From: CAYINU01 sp964364855
GTDB taxonomy: Bacteria; Margulisbacteria; Marinamargulisbacteria; CAYINU01
Direction: 5' to 3'
NCBI GenBank assembly: GCA_964364855.1
Contig: CAYINU010000005.1
Location: 1-49,537 of the forward strand
Length of the DNA: 49,537 nt
Shown here: positions 23,829 through 31,573 of the stretch, piece after piece
How the letters are laid out: every line of letters starts with the position of its first letter
Numbering within the stretch: the first letter of the stretch is position 1
Position numbers and translations under genes: made by a program
The notes under the pieces: generated by a model
What the model saw: only the letters and a program-made list of their open reading frames with translations
The model's database searches: none
What the model was told of the DNA's origin: nothing

Positions 23829-25003
23829 TATGCAGCACCGGTAAACTCCCCAAAGTAAATAATTTGTTGGGGCGATTCAAAAAAGATGCTGTATTCGCGA
23901 AACCTGCAGAGATTGTCCTGAATAAACTGGTGGTAATCAGCCAAACTACGGTGAATAAAATTCCAGTCATAAAGCCACGACGTATACACATGTGGGAACC
24001 GCAAATAATCTTTGTGGGCCAATACAAACTTTCCTCCGACATTAAGCGAATCAATGGCTTCTTGCATAAATGATTTTAACACGCGGTCCGGCAAATAATC
24101 TGCCAAACCAATATTATAAATAAAATCAAATTTCTGGCCGTTCCACTTCTTAAAAAAGGATTTTAGATCTTCTTTATAAAGCAAAAGATGCACCCGGGGA
24201 TTGGTTCCAAAATAACGCTCACCGACGTACCGCAATGAAGAAACTTCTTGATCAAAGCAATGAAAGTAGATCCGCTTTTGTTGAATTTTTTCGACAATGG
24301 GTTTGATATCAAATCCAGGCCCCGACGCAATGTTTAGGATATGAACTTCAGTTGAATTTACGCTATCAATGAAGTCTTGTACGCGTTTTGCCATGCCCTT
24401 AACCCGGAGAATTACGGCCTTTGCTAATGGACCTTCGAGAGCAAGGTAGTCAAAAAATTTGCCGACATTGTCCTCGGAGAGAATTTGATCGTTATACAAC
24501 TGCTGTAGCATTTCATAATCGCCGGGGTACCCGAATGGCTTTTGCAAACCGCGTCGGGCAATTTTGGAGTTGCTGATATAGGAATAGAGTTCGCCTCGGA
24601 AAATGTGTTTTAACTTTTCATTCATCTTGGGGTCGAAACTGCTAAGACTTTCGAGTTGATCAATATGAGAATGGAGTCGGGATTTAAAATCTTGGAAGTT
24701 TTTGATAGAGAAGGGGATGTTTTCATAGCCATCTAAAAAATCCAAACAGCGATCAAGAACTGCAAATGCTTCGGAAAAGATCTCGTTTTCGATATCACTT
24801 AAATGCTTGATGTGCGACAAAGAGAATGTGCTTTGTGCACGCTTTTTCTTGTAGTTAATCTGTGGAAAAACCGAGAGGGGAGTGACGCTTTTTTCGTCTC
24901 TGACGGTAATCCTTGAATGAGTTGAGGACAGAAAGCGTGGCGTGGTAATGAGCGCATTTTGTTCGTCGATCCAGGTCTGTGGTTGGCGTGACTTATTCAT
25001 CAT
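23828..25003 (-). CDS. SAM-dependent methyltransferase, PhcB-like (3-hydroxy fatty acid methyl ester synthesis family)
   Basis: 391 residues. An N-terminal helical region of about 145 residues precedes the signature ARRGLQKPFGYPGDYEML (149-166), which marks the family usually named after PhcB of Ralstonia. The class I methyltransferase fold follows, with motif I NIASGPGFD (224-232), IYFHCFDQEVSSL (motif II), FDFIYNIGLADYL (motif IV region) and LNVGGKFVLAH. PhcB makes a 3-hydroxyacyl methyl ester signal sensed by the kinase PhcS. Here the stop overlaps the start of a 7TM sensor kinase, supporting a signal synthase/receptor unit. The product is not known, and an unrelated methylation role remains possible. 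Confidence 0.8.
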   Translation of the reverse strand: MMNKSRQPQTWIDEQNALITTPRFLSSTHSRITVRDEKSVTPLSVFPQINYKKKRAQSTFSLSHIKHLSDIENEIFSEAFAVLDRCLDFLDGYENIPFSIKNFQDFKSRLHSHIDQLESLSSFDPKMNEKLKHIFRGELYSYISNSKIARRGLQKPFGYPGDYEMLQQLYNDQILSEDNVGKFFDYLALEGPLAKAVILRVKGMAKRVQDFIDSVNSTEVHILNIASGPGFDIKPIVEKIQQKRIYFHCFDQEVSSLRYVGERYFGTNPRVHLLLYKEDLKSFFKKWNGQKFDFIYNIGLADYLPDRVLKSFMQEAIDSLNVGGKFVLAHKDYLRFPHVYTSWLYDWNFIHRSLADYHQFIQDNLCRFREYSIFFESPQQIIYFGEFTGAA

Positions 25004-25124
25004 ATAGCCTCTTTTGCCAAGATCTGATGCGACGTCATTTCTGAAAACATTAAGACGGGAATCCGACTATGGTACCGGATAGGCCATAACCTGTCTAACC
25101 ATTACCCCGATGTTGAATATGCAT

Positions 25125-25259
25125 CTACTCCAACGAAACCATTTTGTTATCGTAGATATAAGCCTGCTCTTTCACTTTTTCCATAGCCTTCATTTTTTGG
25201 ATAAGACTTGCGGTCACACCGGGGGACAGTTCCAAAATGCTGGAAAGATCGGTTTTTTT
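25125..25259 (-). pseudogene. Winged-helix gene scrap (C-terminal part), copy 1
   Basis: An open minus-strand frame without start reads KKTDLSSILELSPG, then VTASLIQKMKAMEKVKEQ, and ends at TAG 25127-25125. The helix-turn-helix pattern fits a winged-helix DNA-binding tail. Upstream, a run of eight A breaks the frame: one base less would extend it by GIALLYLKK. A second copy of the recognition-helix part is at 25644-25710. The remaining spacer 25004-25276 shows no intact gene. Confidence 0.45.
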
Positions 25260-25276
25260 TGAGGTATAGTAAGGCA

Positions 25277-25396
25277 ATGCCGACAATTTCAATGTTCTAC
25301 GGAATCCTGATCTATATCCATGAGGAGGAGTTGCTGGCGGATTGGAAATTAGCCGTGACTGGGCAACCGTTATTTCGCATCAACCCTCTGAGTTAG
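25277..25396 (+). pseudogene. DUF4160 gene with central deletion
   Basis: 39 codons: MPTISMFYGILIYI is the conserved DUF4160 start, and HEEELLADWKLAVTGQPLFRINPL is the conserved family end. The middle about 40-45 residues, which carry the HFHA-type histidines, are missing without loss of frame. It directly precedes DUF2442, the usual partner gene. The product is too short to keep the family fold. Confidence 0.7.
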
Positions 25397-25398
25397 GG

Positions 25399-25659
25399 AT
25401 GCTGATGATAGTTGTAAAATCGGTGTCCTGCCTGGGTTCGTACAAGCTAAATATAACGTTGTCCAACGGAATTGCAGGTGTGTTTGATGTCAGTCCGTAC
25501 CTGGCATTTGGTGTATTTTCTGAGCTTAAGAATTTGGGATACTTTCAGCAAGTCAGAGTCAATTTTTGTGGCATCGAATGGCCAAATGGCCAAGACTTCA
25601 GTGCGGATACCATTTCCCATGACTTGACCCGACATCCTTCTCATCACCAGCAGATATAG
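25399..25659 (+). CDS. DUF2442 protein
   Basis: 86 residues from ATG 25399 (MLMIVVKSV). The pattern YKLNITLSNGIAGVFDVSPYL, GVFSELKN, FQQVRVNFCGIEWPNGQDFSADT matches DUF2442, a small beta-rich family often found next to DUF4160. The pair is suspected of toxin-antitoxin-like behaviour, but its function is not established. It starts 3 bases after the truncated DUF4160 stop, so the two were an operon. The C-terminal end (HPSHHQQI) overlaps the second winged-helix scrap and may be altered. Confidence 0.75.
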   Translation: MLMIVVKSVSCLGSYKLNITLSNGIAGVFDVSPYLAFGVFSELKNLGYFQQVRVNFCGIEWPNGQDFSADTISHDLTRHPSHHQQI

Positions 25660-25710
25660 GGAAATTCTTTCACAGATTCCATCGCTTTCATTTTTTGGAT
25701 AAGACTTGCG
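25644..25710 (-). pseudogene. Winged-helix gene scrap, copy 2
   Basis: Reading the minus strand, ASLIQKMKAMESVKE is encoded, matching copy 1 (ASLIQKMKAMEKVKE) at all but one residue, with a stop soon after at 25646-25644. Both copies share a long near-identical DNA block around CATTTTTTGGATAAG. They lie about 500 bases apart in the same orientation and flank the DUF4160/DUF2442 pair. Confidence 0.5.
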
Positions 25711-25824
25711 ATTGGTCGCGGTCACGATGATTATGGACAACATCGTAGGCTCCGCCTAATTGGCTTTCCTGGATACGTAGCACGAGGCAGTCAAACTCAA
25801 GGCAAAGGACGTAGCCCCGGAAAT

Positions 25825-25850
25825 GGGATCCCCGTCTGCACGGGGAAGAC
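25825..25850. repeat. Partial palindromic repeat, same family as in the kinase gene
   Basis: A half-copy: bases 25826-25846 match 22819-22839 exactly, containing the CCCCGTCTGCACGGGG hairpin, and the unit ends GAAGAC rather than GATGAC. It sits in the 276-base spacer 25660-25935, in which I find no intact gene. Confidence 0.7.
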
Positions 25851-25935
25851 AGCCGTGGAAGCTGGTGAGGGTTATCCGGGTAACCCTTCAACTTCGAGGA
25901 TGCCCGCCGGAAAGATTACTTGATATAATTGAACG

Positions 25936-26232
25936 GTGAGCAAGCAAGAGCTGATCCATTTGATCCAACAACAAAAAGCGTATCTACGCCGCTCTTTTGG
26001 ATTTGAGCATATTTTTTTATTTGGTTCTTTTGCGACTGGCCGGGCAAGCACAACTAGTGACATTGACGTATTGGTTGAAGTTCCTAGGCACGCTAAGACG
26101 TACCAAAATTATAGGGGTGCCAAGGCTTTTTTGAAGCAGTTGCTGAATCGAAATATTGATTTGGTATATGCTGATTCTCTAAATCCTGTTGTTCGAAAAG
26201 AAATTCAATCCGAGATTATAGAAATTGAATAA
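25936..26232 (+). CDS. MNT-type nucleotidyltransferase (antitoxin of a HEPN/MNT pair)
   Basis: 98 residues starting at GTG 25936. The polymerase-beta-like active site is FGSFATGRASTTSDIDVLVEV, with G30-S31 and D42-x-D44; the third acidic residue is in NIDLVYAD. MNT antitoxins AMPylate and silence HEPN ribonuclease toxins. The partner here is truncated. A TATAAT at 25924-25929 ends 6 bases before the GTG, so the transcript may be leaderless. Confidence 0.85.
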   Translation: MSKQELIHLIQQQKAYLRRSFGFEHIFLFGSFATGRASTTSDIDVLVEVPRHAKTYQNYRGAKAFLKQLLNRNIDLVYADSLNPVVRKEIQSEIIEIE

Positions 26233-26347
26233 AAATCTTCTTTATCTTTTGACCATTTTGGAAGCGATTGAAAAAATAAAACTTTATACGACTTCATTTA
26301 GTGATGCGGATGCTTTACCAAATACTATAAAAATATTCAGTATTTAA
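26225..26347 (+). pseudogene. Truncated HEPN (DUF86-like) toxin gene
   Basis: From TTG 26225, overlapping the MNT stop, a 40-codon frame reads NKNLLYLLTILEAIEKIKLYTTSF, then SDADALP, and ends at TAA 26345-26347. This is the first helix pair of a DUF86/HEPN toxin (family pattern LYLLHILEAIEKI..YT..). The remaining about 70 residues with the catalytic RX4-6H motif are absent. Confidence 0.6.
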
Positions 26348-26391
26348 AGCACACATAATCGGGTGGGTGCATTGGGGGTGATTGCTAAACC

Positions 26392-26411
26392 ATCACGTGA
26401 TACTTTATACT
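26392..26411 (+). promoter_or_regulatory. Palindrome and -10 box before the Fic-MerR gene
   Basis: The perfect palindrome ATCACGTGAT (26392-26401) abuts a -10-like TATACT (26406-26411), 7 bases before the ATG. The MerR-type domain of the downstream protein makes autoregulation plausible. No strong -35 is evident. Confidence 0.45.
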
Positions 26412-26418
26412 TTATGGT

Positions 26419-27396
26419 ATGAACTGGGATCGACTGAGCGATAAAAAAGGACAACTGGATGCCTTCAGGCCCTTTCCGTTGGAACTGGTTTCCAACCTGG
26501 ATCAATGGTTTGCGGTGGAGCTGACGTACACCAGTAATGCGTTAGAGGGAAATACGTTAACCCGACGAGAAACCGCCTTAGTGGTTGAAAAAGGCATCAC
26601 GGCCGGTGGAAAAAATTTAAAGGAATACATTGAAGCCAAAGCCCATGCTGAAGCGCTGAAGTGGCTTCGCTTAGAGGCTGCATCCTCGCATTTTGAGGTA
26701 TCAGAAGGCACCATTTTGGAACTCCATCGGCGTATTTTATATCTGACCGATCCCGATTATGCGGGCCGGTATCGAACGGTACCTGTCCGCATTTCTGGGT
26801 CCCGGGTTGTCCTGCCAAATCCCATAAAAGTTCCGGATAAAATGACGGCGTTTGTGTCGGAATTGCAGAAATCGAAACGTCATCCGGTTCAGCTGGCTGC
26901 CGATGCGCATTACGATTTGGTTACTATTCATCCGTTTGTTGATGGGAATGGCAGAACGGCCCGCTTACTGATGACCCTTATTCTGATACTGCATGGCTAT
27001 CCACCGGCTATCATTCGGAAAACGGACAGACTTGCGTATCTCTCTGCGCTTGAAACCGCGCAGTTGGGTGGCTCCAAAGAACCATATTTTAAACTTATTT
27101 TCGCGGCGGTGGATCGCTCCTTGTCCCTTTATTTGAATGCGCTAAAGGGGAAAGGTGAATCGGCTCCCGAGCCTTCTGAAGGGCTTCTTAAAATCGGCGA
27201 GTTGGCCAAACACACGAATCAAACGGTCTCCACGATCCGATATTGGACCCATGAAGGCCTACTGCAAATGGCGTCAACGCTTCCGTCGGGATACGCCCTC
27301 TACTCGGAAGATATGATTAAACAATGTACGGCCATTGCGAATCTGAAAAAGAAAGGCCTTTCCCTGAAACAAATTCGGAAGAAACTGGAAGCCTGA
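26419..27396 (+). CDS. Fic-family AMP-transferase fused to a MerR DNA-binding domain
   Basis: 325 residues. The N-terminal helix holds the inhibitory motif (S/T)xxxE(G/N) as SNALEGN (about residues 38-44), so activity is probably autoinhibited (class II). The Fic core motif HPFVDGNGRTAR begins at His171 and is complete, so transfer of AMP (or another nucleotide moiety) to a protein hydroxyl is likely. From about 255 to the end, LKIGELAKHTNQTVSTIRYWTHEGLL is a MerR-type helix-turn-helix and wing, and the last helix (LKKKGLSLKQIRKKL) matches the MerR connector. The target is unknown. Self-regulation through the palindrome just upstream is an inference. Confidence 0.88.
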   Translation: MNWDRLSDKKGQLDAFRPFPLELVSNLDQWFAVELTYTSNALEGNTLTRRETALVVEKGITAGGKNLKEYIEAKAHAEALKWLRLEAASSHFEVSEGTILELHRRILYLTDPDYAGRYRTVPVRISGSRVVLPNPIKVPDKMTAFVSELQKSKRHPVQLAADAHYDLVTIHPFVDGNGRTARLLMTLILILHGYPPAIIRKTDRLAYLSALETAQLGGSKEPYFKLIFAAVDRSLSLYLNALKGKGESAPEPSEGLLKIGELAKHTNQTVSTIRYWTHEGLLQMASTLPSGYALYSEDMIKQCTAIANLKKKGLSLKQIRKKLEA

Positions 27397-27447
27397 GGTA
27401 TACTAAAAACCAGTGCGGTTTGACATTCTGGTCAAAGGAGACTGGCA

Positions 27448-28635
27448 ATGGACGCGAATGGCCCTGGCCAACATGTGTTTGTGCTGGAAGAAAATGCCGA
27501 TCTGTTTCCGCTGATTCGATCTGCCCTTGAACCTGCCGGACACCACCTTCACGCATTTTCAGACCCGACGACCCTGATCGATCAAATGGATAGCCTCAGC
27601 CACAGCAGCGGTGGACTGGTGGTCATTAATGCCGATAGTCTTTCCCAGAACGTCAGTCAGATGATCCGTCGGATAAAAGACCATACCCACGCCATCGATG
27701 TGATCGTGGTTGCACGCCGCCCCTCCCATGAGGATTTTGTGGAGGCCTTGCGGGCCATGGCTAGTAACTACGTCGTCCGCACGGATGATCTAGAGACGCT
27801 CATTGCTGCCCTGGACCGGCATTTGCGTGTGTATCCCCTCGCGGCCGTGGACTTGCTCAAGGCCTATCAAGACAAGCAAGGCGTGTTTCGTAAATACCAA
27901 GACGATATGTTTCGGGACCTCAAAACCCGTATTCTTCAGCTGAGCCAAGGCGCCCTTTCGGGGAAAACGCAGTCCCCAAGGGCCACGGTCTTGGTCCTCG
28001 AAGATGAGCCGGATTTGCAGGACAACATGGCCATTATTTTGGGTGATGATTATACGGTGCTACGGGCATCCGATGGCGAAGAGGCGTTGCAAGTGATACA
28101 AAACAATCCCCAAATCGATTGTGCGATTCTCGATATCCACGTGCCCAAGCTCAAAGGAGATGCGCTGTTGGTGCAGCTGAAGACCGAAAATCCGCTGTGT
28201 CAGGTGATTGTGTTGACCGGATTTAAGGAGTCGGATATTGCATTAAAGGCGTTTCAAGACGGGGCCTTTGACTATCTGAATAAGCCGGTAACGGATGCGC
28301 AAATTTTAGCCAAGGTTGGGGAGGCGATTGCGGTCCGACACAACATCGCTAATAGTTCTGCGTATTTGGCGGTTGAAGAACGGCTGCGCTTATTCAGACT
28401 GTTTTGTGATACGGCCTGTGCTGCTCACCATCCGGTGACCTATGACGATCTGTGGGCGTTTTTTCCGGAAACCAAGACCGCGTCTCAACGTTCGGACAAG
28501 GTGCTGTCTGAAGCGGACCTGCAGGGGAAGAATTTACTGCCTTTTGTCCAGCGTGAAATGGCTCAGGTCAAAGACCACGACCGCCAGGTTCAGCAAGAAC
28601 TGGTGCGTCAGTCATTTATAGATTATAATCACTAA
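27448..28635 (+). CDS. Response regulator with a degenerate and an intact receiver domain
   Basis: 395 residues, with AAAGGAGA 7 bases before the ATG. Residues 8-125 form a receiver-like domain in which the phospho-acceptor strand reads LVVINADS (N for D) and the usual KP motif is replaced (YVVRTDD), so it should not be phosphorylated. Residues about 178-295 are a full receiver: VLEDEPD, CAILDIHVPK (acceptor Asp), VIVLTGFKE and YLNKPV. The C-terminal 100 residues are helical with no known output domain; PhcQ/PhcR-like proteins are one comparison. It may be the partner of the nearby kinase, 3.6 kb away. An inverted repeat TTTGAC-6-GTCAAA (27419-27436) precedes it. Confidence 0.85.
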   Translation: MDANGPGQHVFVLEENADLFPLIRSALEPAGHHLHAFSDPTTLIDQMDSLSHSSGGLVVINADSLSQNVSQMIRRIKDHTHAIDVIVVARRPSHEDFVEALRAMASNYVVRTDDLETLIAALDRHLRVYPLAAVDLLKAYQDKQGVFRKYQDDMFRDLKTRILQLSQGALSGKTQSPRATVLVLEDEPDLQDNMAIILGDDYTVLRASDGEEALQVIQNNPQIDCAILDIHVPKLKGDALLVQLKTENPLCQVIVLTGFKESDIALKAFQDGAFDYLNKPVTDAQILAKVGEAIAVRHNIANSSAYLAVEERLRLFRLFCDTACAAHHPVTYDDLWAFFPETKTASQRSDKVLSEADLQGKNLLPFVQREMAQVKDHDRQVQQELVRQSFIDYNH

Positions 28636-28659
28636 ATAATTATTTGCGGGTTATAATCA
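28623..28659 (+). repeat. Direct repeat before ATPase copy 1
   Basis: TTATAATCA occurs at 28623-28631 and 28651-28659, period 28. The first copy lies in the 10-bp palindrome GATTATAATC (28621-28630). It contains TATAAT boxes, so it may be promoter and operator at once. Confidence 0.5.
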
Positions 28660-29846
28660 TGGAAAAATATTGGGACGCATTGGAGAGCTTAAATCCGTGG
28701 TGGCAAGGGCCGGTCAAAGGGCCACCGGTTTACCCCAGGCCCGCTTACACTGAGCGTTTGCTATCCCATCCTGGACATATCATCGACGTTTTGATCGGCG
28801 CACGCCGGGTCGGTAAAACATACATTCTTAAAAGTTGCATTCACGAATTGCTCAAAACGCAGTCCCCAGACACGTTGATGTATCTCACAGCGGAATTGCC
28901 TGTATTGGCTAACGTCGACCTTGCGGATCTGATCGAGGCGTTTAAAAGACGGGGTAAAAAAGGTCAAAAGAAAACGATTTTTATTGATGAAATCCAAGAA
29001 ATTAAAAACTGGCAAATGGTGTTGAAATATTATGTGGATACGGACAATATCAAATTCTTTGTTACAGGCTCATCCAGCCTGATTCTCAATCAACAGACCG
29101 CACGATTAACGGGTCGATATTTAACCACGCATGTTTTTCCCCTTGGCTATTCCGAATTCTTGTTGTTTAAATCCAAACTAACCGCCAAGGCTTGGAAGCC
29201 CAATGCCAAAACCGTGATTGACTATTTGGAGATGGGGGGATATCCGGACTACGTTCTGACAGGTAATCCCCAGTTACTGATCGAAACGACGGAAAGCATT
29301 TTATATCGTGATTTATTGTCTTTACATGGGATTCGCAATCCGGCCTTGTTAAAAACGCTGCTACAATTTTTATGTGATAAAGTAACAACGCCTTTGTCTA
29401 GCACCACCATCGCGAAAGATCTCAGAATTGATCCCCAAACGGCTGCATCCTACTTAAAATATCTGCAAGATGTCTATTTGGTATATCCACTCTATCGCCA
29501 AGGAAAATCCCATCGCATCGTCAAAGGATCCACACCCAAGTATTACCTTAATGATACGGGAATATTAAAATTGTTTTCACAGGTCTCCCGGATTGGCCAT
29601 TTGGCGGAAAATGCAGTCTTTCTCCGATTTTTCCGTGAAGCCACCCGCTTGGCTTCTGATGTGTATTACGATGTGGCGGACGAACGCGAAATTGATTTTG
29701 TAATTAAAAATAAAAAATATGATGTCAAATTCAAACCCATTTCCGAACCGCATTCCGATATGATTTATGTGGTGCCGGAAGTTGATTCGCATACCGAGGC
29801 CAAGCAAATCCCCCTGTGGCAATTGTTATCTGCAATCGCCCCCTGA
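28659..29846 (+). CDS. AAA_14/DUF4143-type ATPase (copy 1 of 3)
   Basis: 395 residues from ATG 28659. An upstream TTG would only add 5 residues. Walker A is GARRVGKT (47-54), Walker B TIFIDEIQEIKNW, sensor FVTGSSSLIL. The C-terminal DUF4143 part ends in EREIDFVIKNKKYDVKFK, a PD-(D/E)xK-like D...xVK pattern. Such ATPases are common, often expanded, and poorly understood; a DNA-linked or toxin-like role is suspected. Two copies of TTATAATCA (28623-28631, 28651-28659) lie directly before the start, the second touching the ATG. Confidence 0.85.
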   Translation: MEKYWDALESLNPWWQGPVKGPPVYPRPAYTERLLSHPGHIIDVLIGARRVGKTYILKSCIHELLKTQSPDTLMYLTAELPVLANVDLADLIEAFKRRGKKGQKKTIFIDEIQEIKNWQMVLKYYVDTDNIKFFVTGSSSLILNQQTARLTGRYLTTHVFPLGYSEFLLFKSKLTAKAWKPNAKTVIDYLEMGGYPDYVLTGNPQLLIETTESILYRDLLSLHGIRNPALLKTLLQFLCDKVTTPLSSTTIAKDLRIDPQTAASYLKYLQDVYLVYPLYRQGKSHRIVKGSTPKYYLNDTGILKLFSQVSRIGHLAENAVFLRFFREATRLASDVYYDVADEREIDFVIKNKKYDVKFKPISEPHSDMIYVVPEVDSHTEAKQIPLWQLLSAIAP

Positions 29847-29886
29847 CATTTCCGACAACTGTTAGTTTTTTGTTAGGGGGTGGCAC

Positions 29887-31206
29887 TTGCAAGCAGTTGT
29901 TGTACGTGCAGGCGGGACCGGATTTAGGCGTACCTGGCTATCCGCTTGCAAAGTCGTTCAGCGCAGAAACAAAACCCGTATCACCCCAGACGAGGCTCGC
30001 CAGGCGTTGCATCAACTGGTTCTTTCAGGGGACGAAGCGGAAGAACTGCGGCTGGCCCTGGTTCAGGCTGCACATTCGAAAGAAGAAAGTCTGAGGAGCT
30101 GGTACCATTGGCTATCGGTCGCGGGACTGAACTCAGGCGCCTCTCCTGTAAAAGCAGGATATAAGGCGCCCCTGTCGACGGCAGAAGCCATGAGCAATGT
30201 CGTATGGCTGGCACCGGACGGAGATGCATCTTGGCAAATAGCAACTGATCCGAGCTCCTATATCTCTTGTTTGCGAAGTTTTCATCAGACTTTAGTGGAG
30301 AACTTTTCGAGGCAAATGCGCGGGCTGTCCGAGGTTCTCAGTCCCTTCTATCCGAGAAATCAGAATACCGTTGTGGCATTTTCCGGGGCTTTTGGTACTG
30401 GGAAAACCTATTCGGTGAAGACGTGGTTGGCAGGGTTCAAATGGCCTACCATGTCAGGCGTTTCTGCGCCGGACGAGGTAAAGCGGATCCTGAGACAAAA
30501 ATTCCCATGTGTGCCGTACAGTGCGCTCAATATTCATAGTGGGGTCGTCACGACATGGTCCACGCAGAAGCTTCCGCCGGGAAGTGTCAGGGTGGCCGAT
30601 GGGATGTTTACGGTGAAGAAAGTGCAAAAGTTGCTGGCAGACCATGTCAGATTGGAACTCATGGACAGCGTGGCTGATCCCATCCACGGTATGAACAGTG
30701 TCATGTGTAGGTCCGTTTCCAGAGGCCCTCATATGTCATTTGCTGATTTTGCCCAGTCCTATGTCGAGGCGTGCAGACTCCGGCAGGGGATCTTAAGCGA
30801 TCCGGCTCAGAGTGGGGTGGCATCTTATACTTTGACGGAGTACAGACCGAACGAAGTGGAAGGCAGTCGGCGGCAAGAGATCATGACTTACAAAGGTGGG
30901 CAGATCCGAGTTTCGGACCCTGCAGCTTACGATCGAATTTTAGAAAGCTCCCCCGAAGCAACCCGAATTCAACTCGCCGTGTTGGGCAACACGATAGTGA
31001 CCCGAGAAACGATTCGGGAGTGGGTCACCCATTCTGCACCGCAATATGCAGGCCTTATTTGGGCGAACTGGCTGCCTTATGAGGGATGTACGGTAGCCGA
31101 AGCCTTTGCCGCGAGGATGCATGCGACAACCGACCCCAGACCCGGTACATCAAAAAAAGAAGTAGCGATGTCTGGCTTCCACAGTTATTCCAGCGGAGAC
31201 GTGTAA
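29887..31206 (+). CDS. P-loop protein of unknown function (439 aa)
   Basis: It starts at TTG 29887 with AGGGGG six bases upstream. The first 100 residues are helical (TPDEARQALHQLVLSGDEAEEL). A Walker A motif SGAFGTGKT lies at 166-174 after a beta strand (NTVVAFSG), and VRVADGMFT near 235-243 could be the Walker B or acceptor strand. No DEAD/AAA signature follows, so a nucleotide-kinase-like fold (zeta toxin or polynucleotide kinase style) is possible but not proven. The C-terminal 190 residues are Ser/Arg-rich without a recognised motif. Neighbours are ATPase copy 1 upstream and a small minus-strand gene downstream, an accessory setting. Confidence 0.6.
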   Translation: MQAVVVRAGGTGFRRTWLSACKVVQRRNKTRITPDEARQALHQLVLSGDEAEELRLALVQAAHSKEESLRSWYHWLSVAGLNSGASPVKAGYKAPLSTAEAMSNVVWLAPDGDASWQIATDPSSYISCLRSFHQTLVENFSRQMRGLSEVLSPFYPRNQNTVVAFSGAFGTGKTYSVKTWLAGFKWPTMSGVSAPDEVKRILRQKFPCVPYSALNIHSGVVTTWSTQKLPPGSVRVADGMFTVKKVQKLLADHVRLELMDSVADPIHGMNSVMCRSVSRGPHMSFADFAQSYVEACRLRQGILSDPAQSGVASYTLTEYRPNEVEGSRRQEIMTYKGGQIRVSDPAAYDRILESSPEATRIQLAVLGNTIVTRETIREWVTHSAPQYAGLIWANWLPYEGCTVAEAFAARMHATTDPRPGTSKKEVAMSGFHSYSSGDV

Positions 31207-31265
31207 AGATCGCGTTCCCACAACACACTCCTAAAAAAAGGGCGTCTATGATCGCAAACTTACCT

Positions 31266-31493
31266 CTAAGTCACAATGATGGGCTCGGTCACCGCCCGAT
31301 CCAAAATATCTGTGACTTGGTAAAACGCGTCTCGTAATTTTTGATTTTCGGCAATGGCCTCTTGATTGAGCTTGTCCACAACGCCGGATTCCAGCCACAG
31401 GGCATAGGCTTTCCAGTCCTCAATTGACGGATCGATTTTGATGTCTGTTTCGCATTCAAACCGAGTGCGCAACTCGGAAATAGTGGGGTCCAT
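31266..31493 (-). CDS. Small hypothetical protein (75 aa)
   Basis: MDPTISELRTRFECETDIKI is followed by acidic and helical sequence ending DILDRAVTEPIIVT. An excellent ribosome site (AAAGGAGG) precedes the ATG, so the gene is very likely real. No family recognised. It is divergent from the HTH gene across an 80-base AT-rich spacer that probably holds both promoters. Confidence 0.65.
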   Translation of the reverse strand: MDPTISELRTRFECETDIKIDPSIEDWKAYALWLESGVVDKLNQEAIAENQKLRDAFYQVTDILDRAVTEPIIVT

Positions 31494-31573
31494 AGGGCCT
31501 CCTTTGGTTTAGATTAAGTACAAAATATAAGGATTTTTTATATAAGTAAAGCTAATATTATTATTTCGGTATT

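Noticed and set aside
25688..25891. Minus-strand 67-codon frame between DUF2442 and the MNT gene
   Set aside because: It runs through the partial palindromic repeat and a winged-helix scrap, and shows no family pattern or ribosome site.
26361..26381. G-rich stretch as a possible G-quadruplex
   Set aside because: Only three G-runs of three or more are close together, so a stable four-run quadruplex is not supported.
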